A stretch of 64,000 nt of DNA from Rhipicephalus microplus (GCF_043290135.1 NC_134707.1:137641319-137705318); one strand, 5' to 3'; shown: positions 26,339 through 40,382, counted from the stretch's first letter. Numbers and translations are program-made. Notes: a model not told the origin generated them from the letters alone.

Positions 26339-26346
26339 TCGCCGCA

Positions 26347-26357
26347 TTGAATGCACA
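26347..26357. repeat. Target-site duplication, right copy
   Basis: TTGAATGCACA immediately after the tRNA-like head of the element (its 5' end on the minus strand). The satellite then continues CGCGCATACTCAATTTGG, exactly as it does after the single 11-mer in the empty sites at 35149, 37984 and 53812. Confidence 0.93.
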
Positions 26358-28599
26358 CGCGCATACTCAATTTGGAATAGGCACGCGCATACTCGTTTTT
26401 GAATGCGCACACGCATATTCGTATTTGATTGCGCACGCGCATACTCGTTTTTCAATAGGCACGTGCATACTCGTTTTTGAATGCGCACGCGCATACGCGT
26501 TTTTGAACAGGCACACGCGTACTCGTTTTTGAATGCGCACGCGCATACTCGTTTTCGAATAGGCACGCGCATACTCGTTTTCGAATGCGCACACGCATAC
26601 TCGTTTTTGAATGCACACGCACATACTCGTATCGGAATACGCACGCGCATACTCGTTTTGGAATAGGCACGCGCGTACTCGTTTTGAACGCGAACGCGCA
26701 TACGCGTTTTTGAACATGCACACGCGTACTCGTTTTTAAATGCGCACGCGTATACTCGTTTTGAATGCACACGCGCATGCTCATTTTTGAATAGGCACGC
26801 GCGTACTCGTTTTTGAATGCGCACGCGTATACTCGTTTCGGAATGCGCACGCGCATACTCGTTTTCGAATAGGCACACGCATACTCGTTTTTGAATGCGC
26901 ACACGCATACTCGTTTTTGAATGCACACGCGCATACTCGTTTCGGAATAAGCATGCGACTACTCGTTCTTGAATAGGCACGTGCGTACTCGTTTTTGAAC
27001 GCGAACGCGCATACGCGTTTTTGAACATGCACACGCGTACACGTTTTTGAATGCGCACGCGTATACTCGTTTTGAATGCACACGCGCATACTCGTTTTTG
27101 AATGGGCACACGCGTACTCGTTTTTGAATGCGCCCGCGTATACTCGTTTTGGAATGCGCACGCGCATACTCGTTTTCGAATAGGCACGCGCATACTCGTT
27201 TTTGAATGCGCACACACATACTCGTATTTGAATGCACACCCGCATACTCGTTTCGGAATACGCACGCGCATACTCGTTTTGGAACGCGCACGCGCATACT
27301 CGTTTTGGAATAGGCACGTGCGTACTCGTTTTTGAATGCGAACGCGCATACGCGTTTTTGAACATGCACACCCTTACTCCTTTTTGATTGCACACGCGCG
27401 CACTCGTTTCGGAATAGGCACGTGCGCATTCGTTTTCGAATGCGCACACGCATACTCGTTTTTGAATGCACACGCACATACTCGTTTCGAAATACGCACG
27501 CGCATACTCGTTTTGGAATGCGCACGCGCATACTCGTTTTTGAATAGGCACGCGCGCACTCGTTTTGAACGCGAACGCGCATACGCGTTTTTGAACATGC
27601 ACACGCGTACTCGTTTTTAAATGCGCACGCGTATACTCGTTTTTGAATAGGCACGCGCGTACTCGTTTTTGAATGCGCACGCGTATACTCGTTTCGGAAC
27701 GCGCACGCGCATACTCGTTTTCGAATAGGCACACGCATACTCGTTTTTGAATGCGCACACGCATACTCGTTTTTGAATGCACACGCGCATACTCGTTTCG
27801 GAATCAGCACGCGACTACTCGTTTTTGAATAGGCACGCGCGTACTCGTTTTTGAACGCGAACGCGCATACGCGTTTTTGAACAGGCACACGAGTACTCGT
27901 TTTTGAATGCGCACGCGCATACTCGTTTTCGAATAGGCACGCGCATACTCGTTTTCGAATGCGCACACGCATACTCGTTTTTGAATGCACACGCACATAC
28001 TCGTTTCGGAATACGCACGCGCATACTCGTTTTTGAATAGGCACGCGCGTACTCGTTTTGAACGCGAACGCGCATACGCGTTTTTGAACATGCACACGCG
28101 TACTCGTTTTTAAATGCGCACGCGTATACTCGTTTTGAATGCACACGCGCATACTCGTTTTTGAATAGGCACGCGCGTACTCGTTTTTGAATGCGCACGC
28201 GTAAACTCGTTTCGGAATGCGCACGCGCATACTCGTTTTCGAATAGGCACACGCATACTCGTTTTTGAATGCGCACACGCATACTCGTTTTTGAGTGCAC
28301 ACGCGCATACTCGTTTCGGAATAAGCACGCGACTACTCGTTTTTGAATAGGCACGCGCGTACTCGTTTTTGAACGCGAACGCGCATACGCGTTTTTGAAC
28401 ATGCACACGCGTACACGTTTTTGAATGCGCACGCGCATACTCGTTTTTAATGCACACGCGCATACTCGTTTTTGAATGGGCACGCGCGTACTCGTTTTTG
28501 AATGCGCACGCGTATACTCTTTCGGAATGCGCACGCGCATACTCGTTTTCGAACAGGCACACGCATACTCGTTTTTGAATGCGCACACGCATACTCGTT

Positions 28600-31500
28600 T
28601 TTGAATGCACACGCGCATACTCGTTTCGGAATAAGCACGCGCATACTCGTTCTTGAATGCACACGCACATACTCGTTTCGGAATACGCACGCGCATACTC
28701 GTTTTGGAATGCGCACGCGCATACTCGTTTTTGAATAGACACGCGCGTACTAGTTTTGAACGCGAACGCGCATACGCGTTTTTGAACATGCACACGCGTA
28801 CTCCTTTTTGATTGCACACGCGCGCACTCGTTTCGGAATAGGCACGTGCGTACTCGTTTTTGAATGCGCACGCGCACACGCATTTTTGAACATGCACACG
28901 CGTACTCGTTTTTGAATGCGCACGCGTATACTTGTTTTGAATGCACACGCGCATACTCGTTTTTGAATAGGCACGCGCGTACTCGTTTTTGAATGCGCAC
29001 GCGTGTACTCGTTTCGGAATGCGCACGCGCATACTCGTTTTCGAAGCATATTCGTTTTGGAATAGGCACGTGCGTGCTCGTTTTTGAAAGTGAACGCACA
29101 TACGCGTTTTTGAACATGCACACGCGTACTTTGTTATGAATGCGCACGGGTATACTCGTTTTGAATGCACACGCGCATACTCGTTTTCGAATAGGCACGC
29201 GCATACTCGTTTTTGAATGCACACGCGCATACTCGTTTTTGAATGCGCACGCGCATACGCGTTTTTGAACAGGCACACGCGTACTCGTTTTTGAATGCGC
29301 ACGCGCATACTCGTTTTCGAATAGGCACGCGCATACTCGTTTTCGAATGCGCACACGCATACTCGTTTTTGAATGCACACGCACATACTCGTTTCGGAAT
29401 ACGCACGCGCATACTCGTTTTGGAATGCGCACGCGCATACTCGTTTTTGAATAGGCACGCTCGTACTCGTTTTTGAACGCGAACGCGCATACGCGTTTTT
29501 GAACATGCACACGCGTACTCGTTTTTGAATGCGCACGGGTATACTCGTTTTGAATGCACACGCGCATACTCGTTTTTGAATAGGCACGCGCGTACTCGTT
29601 TTTGAAGGCGCACGCGTATACTCGTTTCGGAATGCGCACGCGCATACTCGTTTTCGAATAGGCACACGCATACTCGTTTTTGAATGCGCACAGGCATACT
29701 CGTTTTTGAATGCACACGCGCATACTCGTTTCGGAATAAGCACGCGACTACTCGTTTTTGAATAGGCACGCGCGTACTCGTTTTCGAACGCGAACGCGCA
29801 TACGCGCTTTTGAACATGCAAACGCGTACACGTTTTTGAATGCGCACGCGCATACTCGTTTTTGAATGGGCACGCGCGTACTCGTTTTTGAATGCGCACA
29901 CGTATACTCGTTTCGGAATGCGCACGCGCATACTCGTTTTCGAATAGGCACGCGCATACTCGTTTTTGAATGCGCACACGCATACTCCTTTTTGAATGCA
30001 CACGCGCATACTAGTTTCGGAATACGCACGCGCATACTCGTTTTGGAACCCGCACGCGCATACTCGTTTTGAAATAGGCACGTGCGTACTCGTTTTTTGA
30101 ATGCGAACGCGCATACGCGTTTTTGAACATGCACACGCGTACTCGTTTTTGAATGCGTACGCGTATACTCGTTTCGGAATCCGCACGCGCATACTCGTTT
30201 TGGAATGCGCATGCGTATACTCGTTTTGAAATAGGCACGCGCATACTCGTTTTTGAATGCGCACGCGCATACTCGTTTTTGATTAGGCACGCGCGTACTC
30301 GTTTTTGAATGCCCACGCGCATACTAGTTTTTGATTGCACACGCGCGTACTCGTTTTGAAATAGGCACGCACATACTCGTTTTTGAATGCGCACACGCAT
30401 ACTCATATTTCAATGCACACGCGCATAATCTTTTGGAATAGGCACGTGCGTACTCGTTTTTGAGTGCGCACGCGCATACGCGTTTTTGAACATGCACACG
30501 CGTACTCGTTTTTGAATGCACGCGCGCATACTCGTTTTCGAATACGCACGCCCATACTCGTTTTTAAATGCGCGCACGCAGGCTCGTTTTTGAATGCACA
30601 CGCGCATACTCGTTTCGGAATACGCACGCGCATACTCCTTTTGGAAAGCGCACGCGCATACTCGTTTTCGAATAGGCACGCGCATACTCGTTTTTGAATG
30701 CCCACGCGCATACTCGTTTTTGAATGCGCACGCGCATACGCGTTTTTGAACAGGCACATGCGTACTCGTTTTTGAATGCGCACGCGCATACTCGTTTTCG
30801 AATAGGCACGCGCATACTCGTTTTCGAATGCGCACGCGCATACTCGTATTTGAATGCACACGCGCGTACTCGTTTTGGAATGCGCACGCTTATACTCGTT
30901 TTTGAATAGGCACGCGCGTACTCGTTTTTGAATGCGCACGTGCATACTCGTTTTTGAATGCACACGCGCATACTCGTTTTGGAATAGGCACGCACTTACT
31001 CGTTTTTGAATGCGCCCTCGCATACTCGTATTTGAATGCACACGCGCGTACTCGTTTTGAAATAGGCACGTGCATACTCGTTTTTGAATGCGCACACGCA
31101 TACTCGTATTTGAATGCACACGCGCATACTCGTTTTGAAATAGGCACGTGCATACTCGTTTTTGAATGCGCACGCGCATACGCGTTTTTGAACAGGCACA
31201 CGCGTACTCGTTTTTGAATGCGCACGCGCATACTCGTTTTCGAATAGGCACGCGCATACTCGTTTTCGAATGCGCAAACGCATACTCGTTTTTGAATGCA
31301 CACGCACATACTCGTTTCGGAATACGCACGCGCATACTCGTTTTGGAATGCGCACGCGCATACTCGTTTTTGAATAGGCACGCGCGTACTCATTTTTGAA
31401 CGCGAACGCGCATACGCGTTTTTGAACATGCACACGCGTACTCGTTTTTGAATGCGCACGCATATACTCGTTTTGAATGCACACGCGCATAGTCGTTTTT

Positions 31501-31600
31501 GAATAGGCACGCGCGTACTCGTTTTTGAATGCGCACGCGTATACTCGTTTCGGAATGCGCACGCGCATACTCGTTTTCAAATAGGCACACGCATGCTCGT
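28600..31600. repeat. 3002-bp tandem block, copy 1
   Basis: The block recurs downstream at an offset of 3002 bp, with landmarks at 29043/32045, 29243/32245, 29866/32868 and 30464/33466. It contains both the GAAGCATATTC landmark and the GCATAATCTTTTGG truncated monomer. Confidence 0.88.
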
Positions 31601-34560
31601 TTTTGAATGCACACGCGCATACTCGTTTCGGAATAAGCACGCGCATACTCGTTTTTGAATGCACACGCACATACTCGTTTCGGAATACACACGCGCATAC
31701 TCGTTTTGGAATGCGCACGCGCATACTCGTTTTTGAATAGACACGCGCGTACTAGTTTTGAACGCGAACGCGCATACGCGTTTTTGAACATGCACACGCG
31801 TACTCCTTTTTGATTGCACACGCGCGCACTCGTTTCGGAATAGGCACGTGCGTACTCGTTTTTGAATGGGCACGCGCACACGCATTTTTGAACATGCACA
31901 CGCGTACTCGTTTTTGAATGCGCACGCGTATACTTGTTTTGAATGCACACGCGCATACTCGTTTTTGAATAGGCACGCGCGTACTCGTTTTTGAATGCGC
32001 ACGCGTGTACTCGTTTCGGAATGCGCACGCGCATACTCGTTTTCGAAGCATATTCGTTTTGGAATAGGCACGTGCGTGCTCGTTTTTGAAAGTGAACGCA
32101 CATACGCGTTTTTGAACATGCACACGCGTACTTTGTTATGAATGCGCACGGGTATACTCGTTTTGAATGCACACGCGCATACTCGTTTTCGAATAGGCAC
32201 GCGCATACTCGTTTTTGAATGCACACGCGCATACTCGTTTTTGAATGCGCACGCGCATACGCGTTTTTGAACAGGCACACGCGTACTCGTTTTTGAATGC
32301 GCACGCGCATACTTGTTTTCGAATAGGCACGCGCATACTCGTTTTCGAATGCGCACACGCATACTCGTTTTTGAATGCACACGCACATACTCGTTTCGGA
32401 ATACGCACGCGCATACTCGTTTTGGAATGCGCACGCGCATACTCGTTTTTGAATAGGCACGCTCGTACTCGTTTTTGAACGCGAACGCGCATACGCGTTT
32501 TTGAACATGCACACGCGTACTCGTTTTTGAATGCGCACGGGTATACTCGTTTTGAATGCACACGCGCATACTCGTTTTTGAATAGGCACGCGCGTACTCG
32601 TTTTTGAAGGCGCACGCGTATACTCGTTTCGGAATGCGCACGCGCATACTCGTTTTCGAATAGGCACACGCATACTCGTTTTTGAATGCGCACAGGCATA
32701 CTCGTTTTTGAATGCACACGCGCATACTCGTTTCGGAATAAGCACGCGACTACTCGTTTTTGAATAGGCACGCGCGTACTCGTTTTCGAACGCGAACGCG
32801 CATACGCGCTTTTGAACATGCAAACGCGTACACGTTTTTGAATGCGCACGCGCATACTCGTTTTTGAATGGGCACGCGCGTACTCGTTTTTGAATGCGCA
32901 CACGTATACTCGTTTCGGAATGCGCACGCGCATACTCGTTTTCGAATAGGCACGCGCATACTCGTTTTTGAATGCGCACACGCATACTCCTTTTTGAATG
33001 CACACGCGCATACTAGTTTCGGAATACGCACGCGCATACTCGTTTTGGAACCCGCACGCGCATACTCGTTTTGAAATAGGCACGTGCGTACTCGTTTTTT
33101 GAATGCGAACGCGCATACGCGTTTTTGAACAGGCACACGCGTACTCGTTTTTGAATGCGTACGCGTATACTCGTTTCGGAATCCGCACGCGCATACTCGT
33201 TTTGGAATGCGCATGCGTATACTCGTTTTGAAATAGGCACGCGCATACTCGTTTTTGAATGCGCACGCGCATACTCGTTTTTGATTAGGCACGCGCGTAC
33301 TCGTTTTTGAATGCGCACGCGCATACTAGTTTTTGATTGCACACGCGCGTACTCGTTTTGAAATAGGCACGCACATACTCGTTTTTGAATGCGCACACGC
33401 ATACTCATATTTCAATGCACACGCGCATAATCTTTTGGAATAGGCACGTGCGTACTCGTTTTTGAGTGCGCACGCGCATACGCGTTTTTGAACATGCACA
33501 CGCGTACTCGTTTTTGAATGCACGCGCGCATACTCGTTTTCGAATACGCACGCGCATACTCGTTTTTAAATGCGCGCACGCAGGCTCGTTTTTGAATGCA
33601 CACGCGCATACTCGTTTCGGAATACGCACGCGCATACTCCTTTTGGAAAGCGCACGCGCATACTCGTTTTCGAATAGGCACGCGCATACTCGTTTTTGAA
33701 TGCCCACGCGCATACTCGTTTTTGAATGCGCACGCGCATACGCGTTTTTGAACAGGCACATGCGTACTCGTTTTTGAATGCGCACGCGCATACTCGTTTT
33801 CGAATAGGCACGCGCATACTCGTTTTCGAATGCGCACGCGCATACTCGTATTTGAATGCACACGCGCGTACTCGTTTTGGAATGCGCACGCGTATACTCG
33901 TTTTTGAATAGGCACGCGCGTACTCGTTTTTGAATGCGCACGTGCATACTCGTTTTTGAATGCACACGCGCATACTCGTTTTGGAATAGGCACGCACTTA
34001 CTCGTTTTTGAATGCGCCCACGCATACTCGTATTTGAATGCACACGCGCGTACTCGTTTTGAAATAGGCACGTGCATACTCGTTTTTTAATGCGCACACG
34101 CATACTCGTATTTGAATGCACACGCTCATACTCGTTTCGAAATAGGCACGTGCATACTCGTTTTTGAATGCGCACGCGCATACTCGTTTTCGAATAGGCA
34201 CGCGCATACTCGTTTTCGAATGCGCAAACGCATACTCGTTTTTGAATGCACACGCACATACTCGTTTCGGAATACGCACGCGCATACTCGTTTTGGAATG
34301 CGCACGCGCATACTCGTTTTTGAATAGGCACGCGCGTACTCATTTTTGAACGCGAACGCGCATACGCGTTTTTGAACATGCACACGCGTACTCGTTTTTG
34401 AATGCGCACGCATATACTCGTTTTGAATGCACACGCGCATAGTCGTTTTTGAATAGGCACGCGCGTACTCGTTTTTGAATGCGCACGCGTATACTCGTTT
34501 CGGAATGCGCACGCGCATACTCGTTTTCAAATAGGCACACGCATGCTCGTTTTTGAATGC
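31601..34560. repeat. 3002-bp tandem block, copy 2
   Basis: Tandem copy of 28600-31600. Near 34160 it has lost 52 bp, exactly two monomers, so the offset drops to 2950 bp for the rest of the block (31399 against 34349). The copies diverge after 34560. Confidence 0.87.
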
Positions 34561-35148
34561 GCACGCGCATACTCGTTTTTGAATGCACACGCGCATACTC
34601 GTTTCGGAATACGCACGCGCATACTCGTTTTGGAACGCGCAAGCGCATACTCGTTTTGGAATAGGCACGTGCGTACTCATTTTTGAATGCGAACGCGCAT
34701 ACGCGTTTTTGAACATGCACACGCGTACATTGTTATGAATGCGCACGGGTATACTCGTGTTGAATGCACACGCGCATATTGGTTTTTGAATAGGCACGCG
34801 CATACTCCTTTTTGACTTCGCACGTGTATACTCGTTTCGGAATGCGCACGCGCATGCTTGTTTTTGAATAGGCACGCGCGTACTCATTTTTGAATGCCCA
34901 CGCGTACAATCGTTTTGAATGCGCACGCGTATACTCGTTTTTGAATGCACACGCGCATACTCGTTTTCGAATAGGCACGCGCATACTCGTTTTTGAATGC
35001 ACACGCGCATACTCGTTTTTGAATGCACACGCGCATACTCGTTTCGAAATAGGCACGCGCATACTCGTTTGGGAAGGCGCGCGCGCATACTCGTTTTTGA
35101 ATAGGCATGCGCGTACTCGTTTTTGAATGCGCACGCGCATACTTGTTT

Positions 35149-35159
35149 TTGAATGCACA
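35149..35159. other. Paralogous empty insertion site 1
   Basis: A single TTGAATGCACA with the same flanks as the filled site: GGCATGCGCGTACTCG and a CATACTTG monomer on the left, CATACTCAATTTGG on the right. No element is present. This is what the target looked like before insertion. Confidence 0.88.
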
Positions 35160-37187
35160 CGCGCATACTCAATTTGGAATAGGCACGCGCATACTCGTTT
35201 TTCAATGCACACGCGCATATTCGTTTTTGAATAGGCACGCGCGTACTCGTTTTTGAATGCGCACGCGTATACTCGTTGCGGAATGCGCACGCGCATACTC
35301 GTTTTCGAATAGGCACACGCATACTCGTTTTTGAATGCGCACACACATACTCGTTTTTGAATGCACACGCGCATACTCGTTTCGGAATAAGCACGCGACT
35401 ACTCGTTTTTGAATAAGCACGCGCGTACTCGTTTTTGAACGCGAACGCGCATACGCGTTTTTGAACATGCACACGCGTACACGTTTTTGAATGCGCACGC
35501 GTATACTCGTTTTGAATGCACACGCGCATACTCGTTTTTGAATGGGCACGCGCGTACTCGTTTTTGAATGCGCCCGCGTATACTCGTTTTGGAATGCGCA
35601 CGCGCATACTCGTTTTCGAATAGGCACGCGCATACTCGTTTTTGAATGCGCACACGCATACTCGTTTTTGAATGCACACGCGCATACTCGTTTCGGAATA
35701 CGCACGCGCATACTCGTTTTGGGACGCGCACGCGCATACTCGTTTTGGAATAGGCACGTGCGTACTCGTTTTTGAATGCGAACGCGCATACGCGTTTTTG
35801 AACAAGCACACCCTTACTCCTTTTTGATTGCACACGCGCGCACTCGTTTCGGAATAGGCACGTGCGCACTCGTTTTCGAATGCGCACACGCATACTCGTT
35901 TTTGAATGCACACGCACATACTCGTTTCGGAATACGCACGCGCATACTCGTTTTGGAATGCACACGCGCATACTCGTTTTTGAATAGGCACGCGCGTACT
36001 CGTTTTTGAATGCGAACGCGCATACGTGTTTTTGAACATGCACACGCGTACTCGTTTTTGAATGCGCACGCGTATACTCGTTTCGGAATGCGCACGCGCA
36101 TACTCGTTTTCGAAGCATAATCGTTTTGGAATAGGCACGTGCGTGCTTGTTTTTGAAAGTGAACGCACATACGCGTTTTTGAACATGCACACGCGTACTT
36201 TGTTATGAATGCGCACGGGTATACTCGTTTTGAATGCACACGTGCATATTCGTTTTTGAATAGGCACGCGCATACTCGTTTTTGACTTCGCACGTGTATA
36301 CTCGTTTCGGAATGCGCACGCGCATGCTCGTTTTTGAATAGGCACGCACGTACTCGTTTTTGAATGCCCACGCGTACAATCGTTTTGAATGCGCACGCGT
36401 ATACTCGTTTTTGAATGCACACGCGCATACTCGTTTTCGAATAGGCACGCGCATACTCGTTTTTGAATGCACACGCGCATACTCGTTTTTGAATGCGCAC
36501 GCGCATACGCGTTTTTGAACAGGCACACGCGTACTCGTTTTTGAATGCGCACGCGCATACTCGTTTTCGAATAGGCACGCGCATACTCGTTTTCGAATGC
36601 GCACACGCATACTCGTTTTTGAATGCACACGCACATACTCGTTTCGGAATACGCACGCGCATACTCGTTTTGGAATGCGCACGCGCATACTCGTTTTTGA
36701 ATAGGCACGCGCGTACTCGTTTTTGAACGCGAACGCGCATACGCGTTTTTGAACATGCACACGCGTACTCGTTTTTGAATGCGCACGCGTATACTCGTTT
36801 TGAATGCACACGCACATACTCGTTTTTGAATAGGCGCGCGCGTACTCGTTTTTGAATGCGCACGCGTATACTCGTTTCGGAATGCGCACGCGCATACTCG
36901 TTTTCAAATAGGCACACGCATACTCGTTTTTGAATGCGCACAGGCATACTCGTTTTTGAATGCACACGCGCATACTCGTTTCGGAATAAGCACGCGACTA
37001 CTCGTTTTTGAATAGGCACGCGCGTACTCGTTTTTGAACGCGAACGCGCATACGCGTTTTTGAACATGCACAAGCGTACACGTTTTTGAATGCGCACGCG
37101 TATACTCGTTTTGAATGCACACGCGCATACTCGTTTTTGAATGGGCACGCGCGTACTCGTTTTTGAATGCGCACGCGTATACTCGTT

Positions 37188-38300
37188 TCAGAATGCGCAC
37201 GCGCATACTCGTTTTCGAATAGGCACACGCATACTCGTTTTTGAATGCGCACACGCATACTCGTTTTTGAATGCACACGCGCATACTCGTTTCGGAATAC
37301 GCACGTGCATACTCGTTTTGGAACGCGCACGCGCATACTCGTTTTGGAGTAGGCACGTGCGTACTCGTTTTTGAATGCGAACGCGCATACGCGTTTTTGA
37401 ACATGCACACGCGTACTCGTTTTTGAATGCGCACGCGTATACTCGTTTCGGAATGCGCACGCGCATACTCGTTTTCGAAGCATATTCGTTTTGGAATAGG
37501 CACGTGCGTGCTCGTTTTTGAAAGCGAACGCACATACGCATTTTTGAACATGCACACGCGTACTTTGTTATAAATGCGCACGGGTATACTCGTTTTGAGT
37601 GCACACGCGCATATTCGTTTTTGAATAGGCACGCGCATACACCTTTTTGACTTCGCACGTGTATACTCGTTTCGGAATGCGCACGCGCATGCTTGTTTTT
37701 GAATAGGCACGCGCGTACTCATTTTTGAATGCCCACGCATACAATCGTTTTGAATGCGCACGCGTATACTCGTTTTTGAATGCACACGCGCATACTCGTT
37801 TTCGAATAGGCACGCGCATACTCGTTTTTGAATGCACACGCGCATACTCGTTTTTGAATGCACACGCGCATACTCGTTTCGAAATAGGCACGCGCATACT
37901 GGTTTGGGAAGGCGCACGCGCATACTCGTTTTTGAATAGGCATGCGCGTACTCGTTTTTGAATGCGCACGCACATACTTGTTTTTGAATGCACACGCGCA
38001 TACTCAATTTGGAATAGGCACGCGCATACTCGTTTTTGAATGCGCACACGCATACTCGTATTTGATTGCGCACGCGCATACTCGTTTTGCAATAGGCACG
38101 TGCATACTCGTTTTTGAATGCGCACGCGCATACGCGTTTTTGAACAGGCACACGCGTACTCGTTTTTGAATGCGCACGCGCATACTCGTTTTCGAATAGG
38201 CACGCGCATACTCGTTTTCGAATGCGCACACGCATACTCGTTTTTGAATGCACACGCACATACTCGTTTCGGAATACGCACGCGCATACTCGTTTTGGAA
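37188..38300. repeat. Dispersed block C, copy 1 (15.8 kb apart)
   Basis: Matches 53016-54128 at an offset of 15828 bp (37725/53553, 37942/53770, 38118/53946, and the GAAGCATATTC landmark 37477/53305). This block contains one of the empty versions of the retrotransposon target site. Confidence 0.8.
37984..37994. other. Paralogous empty insertion site 2
   Basis: Same arrangement as the filled site, with one TTGAATGCACA between a CATACTTG monomer and CATACTCAATTTGG. The wider left flank also matches: GAAGCATATTC is at 22669 near the filled site and at 37477 here, with one monomer more in this copy. Confidence 0.9.
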
Positions 38301-40382
38301 TGCGCACGCGCATACTCGTTTTTGAATAGGCACGCGCGTACTCGTTTTGAACGCGAACGCGCATACGCGTTTTTGAACATGCACACGCGTACTCGTTTTT
38401 ATATGCTCACGCGTATACTCGTTTTGAATGCACACGCGCATACTAGTTTTTGAATAGGCACGCGCGTACTCGTTTTTGAATGCGCACGCGTATACTCGTT
38501 TCGGAATGCGCACGCGCATACTCGTTTTCGAATAGGCACACGCATACTCGTTTTTGAATGCGCACACGCATACTCGTTTTTGAATGCACACGCGCATACT
38601 CGTTTCGGAATAAGCACGCGACTACTCGTTTTTGAATAGGCACGCGCGTACTCGTTTTTGAACGCGAACGCGCATACTCGTTTTTGAATGGGCACGCGCG
38701 TACTCGTTTTTGAATGCGCCGCGTATACTCGTTTCGGAATTCGCACGCGCATACTTGTTTTCGAATAGGCACGCGCATACTCGTTTTTGAATGCACACGC
38801 GCATACTCGTTTCGGAATACGCACGCGCATACTCATTTTGGAACGCGCACGCGCATACTCGTTTTGGAATAGGCAGGTGCGTTCTCGTTTTTGAATGCGA
38901 ACGCGCATACGCGTTTTTGAACATGCACACCCTTACTCCTTTTTGATTGCACACGCGCGCACTCGTTTCGGAATAGGCACGTGCGCACTCGTTTTCGAAT
39001 GCGCACACGCATACTCGTTTTTGAATGCACACGCACATACTCGTTTCTGAATACGCACGCGCATACTCGTTTGGGAATGCGCACGCGCATACTCGTTTTT
39101 GAATAGACACGCGCGTACTTGTTTTGAACGCGAACGCGCATACGCGTTAAAGAACATGCACACGCGTACTCGTTTTTAAATGCGCACGCGTATACTCGTT
39201 TTGAATGCACACGCGCATACTCGTTTTTGAACATGCACACGCGTACTCGTTTTTGAATGCGCAAGCGTATACTCGTTTCGGAATGCGCACGCGCATACTC
39301 GTTTTCGAAGCATATTTGTTTTGGAATAGGCACGTGCGTGCTCGATATTGAAAGTGAACGCACATACGTGTTTTTGAACATGCACACGCGTACTTTGTTA
39401 TGAATGCGCACGGGTATATTCGTTTTGAAAGCACACGTGCATATTCGTTTTTGAATAGGCACGCGCATACTCGTTTTTGACTTCACACGTGTATACTCGT
39501 TTCGGAATGCGCACGCGCATGCTCGTTTTTGAATAGGCACGCGCGTACTCGTTTTTGAGTGCCCACGCGTACAATCGTTTTGAATGCGCAAGCGTATGCT
39601 CGTTTTTGAATGCACACGCGCATACTCGTTTTCGAATAGGCACGCGCATACTCGTTTTTGAATGCACACGCGCATACTCGTTTCTGATTGCGCACGCGCA
39701 TACGCGTTTTTGAACAGGCACACGCGTACTCGTTTTTGAATGCGCACGCGCATACTCATTTTCGAATAGGCACGCGCATACTAGTTTTCGAATGCGCACA
39801 CGCATACTCGTATTTGATTGCGCACGCGCATACTCGTTTTGCAATAGGCACGTGCATACTCGTTTTTGAATGCGCACGCGCATACGCGTTTTTGAACAGG
39901 CACACGCGTACTCGTTTTTGAATGCGCACGCGCATACTCGTTTTCGAATAGGCACGCGCATACTCGTTTTCGAATGCGCACACGCATACTCGTTTTTGAA
40001 TGCACACGCACATACTCGTTTCGGAATACGCACGCGCATACTCGTTTTGGAATGCGCACGCGCATACTCGTTTTTGAATAGGCACGCGCGTACTCGTTTT
40101 GAACGCGAACGCGCATACGCGTTTTTGAACATGCACACGCGTACTCGTTTTTATATGCGCACGCGTATACTCGTTTTGAATGCACACGCGCATACTAGTT
40201 TTTGAATAGGCACGCGCGTACTCGTTTTTGAATGCGCACGCGTATACTCGTTTCGGAATGCGCACGCGCATACTCGTTTTCGAATAGGCACACGCATACT
40301 CGTTTTTGAATGCGCACACGCATACTCGTTTTTGAATGCACACGCGCATACTCGTTTCGGAATAAGCACGCGACTACTCGTT
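38040..40382. repeat. 1752-bp spaced duplicated segment pair
   Basis: About 590 bp at 38040-38630 recurs at 39792-40382 with an offset of 1752 bp (38118/39870, 38399/40151). Both copies share an unusual TTTTTATATGC monomer at about 38397 and 40149. A second shared oddity, CGCGTTAAAGAACATGCAC, is at about 39144 and 40610. Confidence 0.8.

Larger units (their letters stand above)
23161..26346 (-). mobile_element. Composite SINE-headed non-LTR retrotransposon (RTE/BovB-like)
   Basis: This 3186-bp block is the only non-satellite sequence in the window. Read on the minus strand it has a tRNA-like head (26346-26257), a 10-A run (26256-26247), a LINE 5' region, an APE-type endonuclease, a reverse transcriptase and a 12-nt 3' UTR ending CTGATGG. 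There is no long terminal repeat and no long 3' poly(A); a very short 3' UTR with a TGATGG-like end is typical of the RTE clade. One 11-bp duplication encloses head and LINE together, so they inserted as a unit. Protein order (endonuclease then RT in one frame) and the C-terminal GHVARR and GRQKVRWAD segments fit RTE/BovB-like elements, which are common in ticks and other arthropods. The clade call is from memory of the family, not a search. Confidence 0.92.
26257..26346 (-). mobile_element. tRNA-derived SINE-like head
   Basis: About 90 bp on the minus strand that start GCGGCGATGGCGTAGTGG and carry both internal Pol III promoter boxes. A cloverleaf can be outlined: the GCGG acceptor end pairs with CCGC, and the anticodon-loop region reads CTCGCAT (Ala-CGC-like), but the anticodon stem TCCGC/GCAAG has mismatches. 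So it is tRNA-derived, not a working tRNA. After the tRNA part comes GCAGTTCTCAACCGG, then the A-run. It resembles tick Ruka-type SINEs as I remember them, which is the main basis for the tick guess. Confidence 0.8.

Noticed and set aside
26257..26345. Functional tRNA-Ala gene on the minus strand.
   Set aside because: A and B boxes are good, but the anticodon stem is mismatched, the acceptor is followed by GCAGTTCTCAACCGG rather than a terminator, and the sequence is the head of an inserted element with a target duplication.
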